From contig OZ024725.1 in NCBI GenBank assembly GCA_964016875.1, positions 48,529,927 through 48,593,926 of the forward strand: DNA of 64,000 nt, given 5' to 3'. The translations under genes were made by a program, and so were the position numbers. Below the pieces are notes generated by a model, which did no database searches, had not been told where the DNA came from, and was given only the letters and a program-made list of their open reading frames with translations. Positions 56,664-64,000 of this stretch are shown here, in pieces (positions within the stretch are counted from its first letter, which is position 1; each line of letters starts with the position of its first letter). The stretch comes from Fallopia convolvulus. Lineage: Eukaryota > Streptophyta > Magnoliopsida > Caryophyllales > Polygonaceae.

Positions 56664-57771
56664 TGTGACTCAGCTAAAATCGTTGTTGCCAAGATCAAAG
56701 ATAAATAACCCTAAACTACTAACTAGTATAGCAAGTAAGCAAGGGGTCGAACCCAAGAGAATCGGGATTCTGATCAATCAACAAAAGCAAAGACAGGGTT
56801 TTTTGGAAGTTCAGGCAAACAAACAAAACAAACAAATATTATTGGGATTTAATCAATTGGAAGAAATCAGAGTTCATTCAATCAATTCCACCTTTTTAAT
56901 CATTCGATCATTGATTCATCAACTTTTCTATTAATTCCCTAGTTAATTCCAATCCTTATAAAAGATTTCCGCTTGTCCACGGTCCAAGCGAAACGATGAT
57001 ATGAACAAGAACGCTTAATTCAAATCACACAAAATATTAAGGATAGAAGGATATTAATTCATGCAATCAAGCTACGAGTCTCATGCATAAAATAACAATC
57101 ATACACTCTTTCTCAATTCTAGTCCACGGTCCTAGAAAAGAGTTGTATCAAGGATAAATAAGATTGCACAGACAACAATCAAACCTAATCCAAACAGTAG
57201 ATCTAAGTCAATCAAACAAGTTGATCAGGCTTATCAAATCAAACATAGATCATATAAATAAAACCAAGAGTTTTGATATTAACCAAGGGATAGAAAAGTT
57301 ACCAGAATCTCACGAAATACATAAAAAAGGCTTCCTTGATCAAACAAAATCCAAAGGGAAATTAGTTCTCCATAATACTGAAATAAAAACCTAAAAGTAA
57401 AAGTATGCTATAAATTGTCTCTAAATTGTGTAACCCTAAAGTGAAACTCAAAACTAACTTAAATAGTAAAAATAAGTCCGAAACCCTAAGATATAAAAAT
57501 ACTAAAAGATAGAAAATAACGAAACAGAGGCAGCGCTGAAAAGCCAAAATCCGCGAGCGCGGAAATAATCCGCGGGCACGGATCAATCCTCTACCCTTGG
57601 CCGCGGAATCCCTTCGATCCGCGAGCGCGGAAATAATCCGCATCCGCGGATCCAACTTTCCTCGCCCTCGGATGCTCAATGATCCGCGAGCGCGGAATAT
57701 TTCCGCGGGTGCGGATCTTCTGACAGCTTACTGTGTCAACTTCGGAGGTAGTTTTGACCCACTTAGAGTTG
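56664..57771 (-). mobile_element. truncated LTR related to the 11433-15080 family
   Basis: Starts tgtgactcagct at 56664 and contains aaggggtcgaacccaagagaa, which parallels aagggtcgaacccacagagac at 11582-11602. It ends with a 21-bp block (57751-57771) identical to 12673-12693. Three exact copies of tccgcgagcgcgga precede that block. There is no ORF. It is cut by the SIRE element at 57772. The orientation is inferred from that similarity. Confidence 0.6.
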
Positions 57772-58830
57772 TGTTGGATCGTAAACCGTTAGCAAAGAGC
57801 TTGGGAACTGGCTGTTAAGCTGTTCCCAAGGCAGTGGAAGTAAATTAAGCACAAGTATAAAAAACAGTAAAGAACGCAGTTCCCTTATAGAGGAACCCCA
57901 CTACAACCAACTAGTTGTATGGGTAAACCTCTACCTCCGCTTGGAGGATTTTGAATGACTTACTTATATTGATTACTTTGTTCCTTAGTTACAACAGTCG
58001 GATTCACACTTCTCTGTTCCTACGAGTTCTTCCCAACTCTAGCAACACTAGTAAATCCTCTCAACTGAGTTCCTAAGCTCACAATAGCAAAATACAAGTA
58101 ACTCAAACCTTACACCGACTTCTCAGTTCCCTTGCCCTCGGGAACTTTGGCTTCACCGTTGTCGAGATCACACACTCGCCGGCGGGGACTTCTCTTCCTT
58201 TTCTTTCTTTTCTCTGGTGTGGGTGTTTGTGAGTTCTGGGAAGTACTCAATCCGAGTACTATTCATTTGGCTTTATAGTCCAGGTGAGCTTGGGCAAACG
58301 CATCTTTCAATTGTGTCCAAAATGCCCTTTGCTTGATGCCCAAGTTGTACTTTCTTCACATGTGACTTTGGTTTGAACTAGGTCAACTTCTTCAATCAAT
58401 CAGACCGTTGGATCAAGCGTGACAGTCTGATCCTCAGATTGTTCCCTTGGGTTGTCCAAGACAGAATCCCGCGATCTGCGCTGAACGGTCGTTGTCCCCA
58501 CATGTGAGTTCCCATGTCATGGGAACTGTCTTCTTTAGAGTTCCCTTGATGGAAACTCTTCATCGTTGTAAGGTTGTGTTCTCTTGGTCATTCTTGGGAG
58601 TTCCCATTGCATGGGAACTTTCCTCTTCAGAGTTCCCTTGATGGGAACTTCTGCATTGTGAGCTTTTGTGGCTTTTGGTCATTCATGAGAGTTCTTGGAT
58701 GTACCTGCGTTCCTTAGAAATACTTGAACAAACCACATTAGTTCCTCATGGTGTTTGTCATTATCAAAACTCGGAGAATGGCATCGTTGATCCGTTGTTT
58801 AGAACCATAGGTCCCAACAACGTCCCAACA
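57772..58830 (-). repeat. SIRE 3' LTR
   Basis: 1059 bp with tgttgg...ccaaca ends. It contains four imperfect palindromes with arms agttccc/gggaact (58125-58146, 58507-58527, 58599-58619, 58631-58649). Confidence 0.88.
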
Positions 58831-58850
58831 ATTTCCCCCTTTTTGATGAT
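58831..58850 (-). promoter_or_regulatory. SIRE polypurine tract
   Basis: On the minus strand catcatcaaaaagggggaaat ends exactly at the LTR start. A second tract (gatgtcaaaagggggaaag, minus strand, about 59068-59087) lies 240 bases upstream. Confidence 0.85.
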
Positions 58851-58920
58851 GACCAACCCATCACAAAATATGCAAGAATTTCAATGAATGATATGCGAAT
58901 GAGTTCCTAAGTATGATTTT

Positions 58921-58982
58921 GGGGAGTCACTTCTAGTGAAACACTTAGATTGGGGAGCCACTTCTGGTGAGACACTTAGATC
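58921..58982. repeat. 31-bp tandem duplication between the SIRE polypurine tracts
   Basis: Two copies (58921-58951, 58952-58982) of ggggag[t/c]cacttct with a shared tail acttagat. It lies in the SIRE 3' untranslated region. Confidence 0.9.
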
Positions 58983-59235
58983 TTACTTAGCTTTTTATGC
59001 AATTGTTCCCTCTTAGCTTATGCATGTTCTGTGATAACTTAAACTTTTAACTCATCTCGCATTTTTTGTCTTTCCCCCTTTTGACATCATCAAAAACAAG
59101 CAATTGAATTTAGAAGGAAGAAAAGGAACACGCATTCAAATTAAAGGCCATTTCATTACTTGAGAAAATATGTACAAAGGAACTCAAGTACATTTTTGTG
59201 GTCATTTTTGGATTAAGGGAAAAGGAGAGGGTAGA

Positions 59236-61544
59236 TCATGGGCTTCGTGGGAACAGGGCATCACAGATACGCGTCAGGACTTGTGTAAGCTTTTCTTGTC
59301 CCCTGGCCAATGTTGCTTGGTCCCTGGCAATCTGATCGAGGGTGTTGGCGATGCGGAGCAAAACTTGAGAGTTCCCATCTTCACCAGATTCCAGTTGAGC
59401 CGTTTCCTCTACAGGCTCAGAGTGCCTCATCTTCTGGACCACTGAGATGTCCAGTTCCCTTCCAAGAACAATTTCTTCCTTAGAGGCGTCGTAGAGACCC
59501 TCTTTTTACAACAGCTTCTTGATCAGCCCAGAGTAGGGAAGGGAATGGGACTTGGAAGCCATACACTTCTCCATATGCCCAAGTATGATTCCGGGAAGGT
59601 TGATGGGCTTCTTGAGGAGGAAGTGATAGAGGATGATGGCATCGGGGATATTGACGACCAGACGCTTCTCTTGGCGAGGGATCACCATATTGATGATGAA
59701 TTGGTGAGCAAGCTTGGCGACGAGGGACAAATGATGAGTCGAAGGCACTTTAGTGGGAACTCGGCCCTCAAAGATAGTGTTGTACACCTCGGCGCTGTTG
59801 AAGTCGCCCCAGAGCTTGTTGGGCAACTCTTTGAGTCCTTGAATTGGGACCTGGAACTGAAGGCGGATTGTGGACGTAGTGAATATAAACTCGTCGCCTT
59901 CGTGGGAGAGAGTCCCTTGAGTGCCGTCATTGTTTATGATGAAGTTGTTGTAGAATTGACGCACTTGGGAGGGATCTACACTCACAGCTTCCTTGCAAAG
60001 GTTCTCCCAGCCCTGGGCCTTGATTAGGTCCCATAGTTCCCCTAGGCCGTTGTTATTGAGCACTTCTTCAGAAATTATAAGAGGAGGGAGGAGCTTCCGG
60101 CGTTCATCCACAGGGTACCTTGTTGATGAAGTTCCCTTCCCCTTCTTTGAGGTGCTCTTAGAAGTGTTCCCCCTAGAGACCGTGCGAGGTCCTTTCTGCT
60201 GAGGGGGTGCAACCGCTTCAATCATCAGCACGCGTTCCCTTGGAGGATGGGAACCCGTGGACACCACCATTTGGTGTCCAGGTGTTGGGATCTGTGCTCC
60301 TTAGCAGCTGGAGACTCTTCTTCTTCTTCGACCTCATCATTGGAGGTCCCTTCTTCCTCGGAGGAGCTCGAGCTTGAGCCCTCTGCGTCATTGTCAGGAT
60401 GACTTGTACTTGCCCCAGCACCACCAGCTGGTGTTGGGTCCCTTTTCTCCGTGGGCTCTTCAGGAGTCGCTTTCTCTTGGGACTTGGTCCCTTGATCATG
60501 TGTTGCTTCAGTGGGGACCTGGTTGAGCTCTTCCTCGACATCCTTGAGCTGGGCCTCCTCCTCGACAGTTCCCATGAGGAGAGGAGGAGGGTCCTTGGTC
60601 ATTTTCCCGATGACGACGGAGAGGGGGATGTCATCGTCGTCCGAAGTAAGGACGACAACAGTTTTGGATGGAGAGGGAGTGGGGAGTTTTGTGGTGGTGG
60701 GGGATGTGGTGGAAGAGGGAAGAGGAGAGGAAAGAGGAGTGGATATTTGTGTAGAAGGGGGAGGAGGAGTGGATTTGGTAACCTGGGGAGTAGAGGTCCC
60801 CGAAGCAGGACTGGGAGAGATAGATGTGTGTTTTGGTGAGGAAGGAGGGGAAGGAGTTTTGTGAGGTAGAGGTGGAGTTCCCGTTGTTGTGGGAACAGAA
60901 GGGAGTGGTGGAGGTGGAGTTCCCTTTGTTGTGGGAACAGAAGGAGGTGGTGGAGGAGTCTTTTGTTTCGAGGGAAGAGGTTTGGGAGGTCCCTCAGTGA
61001 TGGGAAGAGGGATGTAAGAAGAAGTGAGTTGGCTCTGGGATTGGGAGGTCCCAGAGTCCGAGTGAAAGACGAAAGGGGGTTTGGCCATACACGAACTTTC
61101 CTTGGAGCAGTTCAAGTACTCCTCAAATTTGAAATGGGGCTTCTTCCTGGGCTTCGAAAATTCAGAGACCTCAGTGTGTTTGCGTTTTTTGGATTTGGAG
61201 GAATCTTTGGAATGTTTGGATTTTTTGGATTTCGAGGGGTCTCTGGAGGGACGAGCATCTCCGAAACTGTCAACAATGAAAATGCCGGAGGAGGTGTTGG
61301 TGGTTGAGGGAGGAGGAAGGGGTTCAGAGGAGGTGGCGGAAGAGGAAGTCCAGGCCACAGTTTCGTCGGCAGGAGGAGGGGGTGGCAAGAAAGGGCTTAC
61401 TTGGTTGTAGAGCCCTTGGATGAGGACGTCCTTCATGATTGGGTCTTGCTCTTTCTCAATCTCGTTTAGTTGCGAGACGAAGAGAATTCTGGGATTTGCA
61501 AGAACCCATGCTTTAATCTGGGCGAAAGTGTGTGGTGTGGCCAT
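59236..61544 (-). pseudogene. SIRE envelope-like ORF (broken)
   Basis: I take ATG 61544 (MATPHTFAQIKAW) as the start; the frame is open upstream to 62009 but that part looks non-coding. The N-terminal half has a lysine/serine-rich basic segment (SKSKKSKHSKDSSKSKKRK) and a long proline/threonine-rich stretch, then an acidic part. A frameshift near 60290 separates it from the C-terminal domain (60270-59506): 'WDLIKAQGWENLC', 'VRQFYNNF', 'DFNSAEVYNTIFEG', 'INLPGIILGHMEKC'. This corresponds to the plant 'putative transposon/env-like' domain. An in-frame stop (TAA at 59506-59508) interrupts it; the same frame stays open to 59236. The role in plants is unproven. I see no clear transmembrane segment. 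Confidence 0.8.
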
Positions 61545-62304
61545 TTTTGGGGAGAATTTGGGGAAGAGAGAAGGTTTTGAAGGTTTCTCGAAAAAGAGAG
61601 TGAAAGGCATGTGGAGAGGATGAAAGACAGGGGTTGAAGACGGAATAAGAGCCCAAAAATGGCAAATGAGGGTTTTAAGGAGAGAAGGGACGAAGGGTAG
61701 AAAAGGAAGTGGGAAAACCTCGATAACCGTTGCCCAATGAACGTGGGGCATCGTTTCAACTTTCGTAGCACGCCTCTTGACACGCGTCACGATCTCTAGG
61801 GAAGTCCTTTCAAAATTTGAATACTTGGCCCTTAACGCTTCAGAGCTTCTAACATAAAAGTCTGCTTCCCAAGTGACGGTTTTTCTTCGTAGATGAGTCA
61901 GGGTTCCCTTGCTAGTATGTATCAGCTCCCATGATCTTATCAAGGTCATGGAGAGTGAAGTGGTTAAGGGAACTTCACACTCATCCTTTTGTGGGGCTAG
62001 GGAACTCAAAGGGAACCAGACAATTTACGACTCGATAAAGGAGTAAATATTTTGGCTCATGAGAAGCGTTTGTCTGGTCCCTAGCTTAGGGTAGGTTATA
62101 TGATCAACCGTCATAGTGACTTGTAAGGTAGGATAAGGTGAACTCTGGTTGATCATGTAGGGCCGAAAGAAATAAAGTTCCCTTGTACACATTTATCTTT
62201 AGACTAGTAATCATGGCATAGTGAAAGCAATAAATCCAAGTTCCCTATCATGCATTCTTAGAGAAACTAGTCAGGCACTGAGGGAGAGACAAACAGGGAC
62301 TTGT

Positions 62305-64000
62305 TTAATTTAGAGTAATCATCCCTAGAAGCATTCGAATACGCTGGTAGGGACCTCTGTCTAAAGCTTTGGTGAGAATGTCCGCAATTTGCTCTTCAGT
62401 TCTACAGTGTTCCATCAAGATGTTCCCACTTTCAACATTGTCACGTAGAAAGTGATGCCTTATATCAATATGCTTAATCCTAGAATGATGCACAAGATTT
62501 TTGGAAATGTTTATGGCACTAGTATTATCACAAAGTATGGGAACTGGGCCAAAAGACATACCGTAATCCTGGAGTTGTGACTTAAGCCATAGAACTTGGG
62601 AACAACAAGATGCGGCAGCCACATATTCTGCTTCAGTTGTGGAGAGTGCCACTGAGTTTTGCTTTTTAGATCCCCATGAAACTAAGCATGACCATAGGAA
62701 CTGGGCCATTCCTGATGTGCTCTTTCTCTCCACAAGGTGCCCTGCAAAATCCGCATTTGTGTATGCAATGAGCTCAAGGGAACTGTTCCTTGGATACCAA
62801 AGGCACAAGTTGTCGTTTCCTTTGAGATACTTGAAAATCTTCTTCACCTCTTTCAGGTGTGATTCCATAGGGTTAGCTTGAAAACGAGCACAAAGGCATA
62901 CGAAGAACATGATATCAGGTCTACTAGCTGTTAAGTAGAGAAGGGACTCAATCATACCTCGATAGTTCCTTTGGTCCACACTTATACCTGTTTCATCCGC
63001 ATTGAGCCTTGAATTTGGAGATATGGGGGTGTCGATGGGCTTGGATTGTTCCATCCCATACTTCACGAGCATTTCCTTGATGTATTTCTGTTGATGAATC
63101 TTTTTTCCCTCCTTGGTTTGAGATATTTGAAGTCCCAAGAAGAACGTGAGTTCCCCAATGAGACTCATCTCAAACTCACTGCTCATGAGGTCCTTAAATT
63201 TCTCTACAAGAGTTTTGTTAGTTGCTCCAAAAACAATGTCATCAACATATACTTGCACAATCAAAGTGTCTTTAGACTCTTTCTTTAAAAACAAACTCTT
63301 GTCTATGGAACCTCGAAGGTATCCATGGGACAAGAGGAATTGAGCAAACCTGTCATACCAAGCTCGGGGAGCTTGTTTGAGTCCGTAGAGGGCCCTCTCC
63401 AGGAAATAGACATGGTTGGGTAGCTTCTCATCTTCGAATCCTGGGGGTTGGGCCACATATACTTCTTCCTTGAGATGTCCATTGAGGAAGGTTGTTTTCA
63501 CATCCATTTGATAAAGCTTGAATCCCTTGTGAGCGGCATAGGCGATTAAGAGTCGAATGGCCTCGATCGTGGCGACTGGTGTGAAAGTCTCTTCGTAATC
63601 GATTCCTTCCTCTTGCCTGTAGCCTTGTTCCACCAGTCTAGCCTTGTTCCTTGCTATAGCTCCAGTGTCATCGAGCTTGTTTCTAAAGACCCATCGAGTT
63701 CCTATGATGTTCTTGTTCTTGGGTCTAGGAACTAGCTTCCAAACTTTGTTCCTCTCGAATTGGTGGAGCTCCTCTTGCATGGCTTGGATCCAATCTGGGT
63801 CCTTCAAGGCTTCTTTGATATTTTTGGGTTCCACCATTGAAACAAACGCGTTAAACGCACAAAAATTATTGAGAGAGGAACGAGTTTGTACACCTTTATC
63901 ATAAGGGGAGATGATGTTCTCAATGGGGTGGTCCATCCTTTGTTGAAAGTTTATTGTATAAGTGGGTTCCCTTGCACTTGTGTCATCTTCAGTAGAGACT
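62305..64000 (-). CDS. SIRE pol: reverse transcriptase and RNase H (partial)
   Basis: The frame is open from the window edge to TAA 62305, so the start lies outside. Copia RT motifs are complete: 'WKLVPRPKNKNIIGTRWVF', 'KARLVEQGYRQEEGIDY', 'TFTPVATIEAIRLL', 'YQMDVKTTFLNG' (motif A), 'ALYGLKQAPRAWYDR', 'VQVYVDDIVFG' (catalytic Y-V-D-D) and 'FFLGLQI'. RNase H follows with 'STTEAEYVAAASCCSQVLW', 'CDNTSAI' and 'KHIDIRHHFLRD'. Its first motif reads YTNADFAG where Y-x-D-A-D is usual (AAT on the minus strand at 62755-62757). No stop or frameshift is seen in about 565 codons, the best-preserved element coding region in the window. Confidence 0.92.
   Translation of the reverse strand, partial: VSTEDDTSAREPTYTINFQQRMDHPIENIISPYDKGVQTRSSLNNFCAFNAFVSMVEPKNIKEALKDPDWIQAMQEELHQFERNKVWKLVPRPKNKNIIGTRWVFRNKLDDTGAIARNKARLVEQGYRQEEGIDYEETFTPVATIEAIRLLIAYAAHKGFKLYQMDVKTTFLNGHLKEEVYVAQPPGFEDEKLPNHVYFLERALYGLKQAPRAWYDRFAQFLLSHGYLRGSIDKSLFLKKESKDTLIVQVYVDDIVFGATNKTLVEKFKDLMSSEFEMSLIGELTFFLGLQISQTKEGKKIHQQKYIKEMLVKYGMEQSKPIDTPISPNSRLNADETGISVDQRNYRGMIESLLYLTASRPDIMFFVCLCARFQANPMESHLKEVKKIFKYLKGNDNLCLWYPRNSSLELIAYTNADFAGHLVERKSTSGMAQFLWSCLVSWGSKKQNSVALSTTEAEYVAAASCCSQVLWLKSQLQDYGMSFGPVPILCDNTSAINISKNLVHHSRIKHIDIRHHFLRDNVESGNILMEHCRTEEQIADILTKALDRGPYQRIRMLLGMITLN

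Larger units (their letters stand above)
57772..64000 (-). mobile_element. SIRE-type Ty1/copia retrotransposon (3' half, runs off the window)
   Basis: On the minus strand the order is pol (62305 to the window end), envelope-like ORF (61544-59236), polypurine tracts and 3' LTR (58830-57772). A long envelope-like ORF downstream of pol is the mark of the SIRE lineage. The left flank agttg (57767-57771) should recur at the 5' end outside the window. Confidence 0.88.

Noticed and set aside
60225..62009. host proline-rich (extensin-like) protein of 594 residues
   Set aside because: It lies between SIRE pol and the SIRE LTR in the same orientation, and its continuation in another frame matches the envelope-like domain. 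The part upstream of 61544 is probably not translated.

Overview
The window looks like plant nuclear DNA that is almost entirely made of transposable elements; I would guess a dicot with a large genome, but nothing here fixes the species. The evidence is one plant-specific single-exon gene (DUF1677 family, 9463-9807), a Stowaway-type MITE, a tRNA-derived SINE, a plant L1-type LINE (DUF4283 ORF1), and Tat, Tekay and SIRE lineage LTR retrotransposons. All other coding sequence belongs to mobile elements, and nearly all of it is broken.

Layout. 1-3654: the non-coding 3' part and 3' LTR of a Tat/Ogre-like element. 3655-4190: a copia remnant holding a SINE with an 18-bp target duplication. 4460-5772: a 1.2-kb inverted-repeat element with a tandem AT-rich core, bordered by dinucleotide repeats. 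5832-6080: a Stowaway MITE. 6650-8860: a degenerate LTR and a decayed copia gag. 9261-9807: the DUF1677 gene with its promoter. From 10189 on, the sequence is nested insertions. A hAT-like repeat (10189-15155) holds a non-autonomous minus-strand LTR element (11433-15080). The same hAT-like repeat is cut at 15156 by a Tat-lineage Ty3/gypsy element (15156-50817). A LINE (15292-34701) sits in the Tat 5' LTR. A Tekay chromovirus (16429-29774) sits in the LINE ORF1. A minus-strand LARD-like element (36180-45101), itself carrying a solo LTR (36763-38251), sits in the Tat gag. For each of these the target-site duplication can be read, so the insertion order is firm.

50818-57771 is a pile of fragments: an unknown LTR, a copia RT remnant, an internally deleted minus-strand gypsy element with partial tandem (LTR-sharing) structure, and another LTR cut by the next element. 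57772-64000 is the 3' half of a minus-strand SIRE-type copia element with LTR, twin polypurine tracts, a broken envelope-like ORF and an apparently open pol ORF that runs off the window.

Functionally only the DUF1677 gene looks like a working host gene. The Tekay copy has near-identical LTRs but deleted coding domains, which suggests mobilisation in trans. The most unusual recurring signal is that several LTR families carry a cassette of short palindromic 'words', each family with its own word (for example ccgcgatcgcgg, attgcgcgg, tccgcgagcgcgga, ctcgttaacgag, gagcttg..caagctc, agttccc..gggaact). In two families the cassette sits just upstream of the same identical 21-bp anchor. I know of no named description of this.
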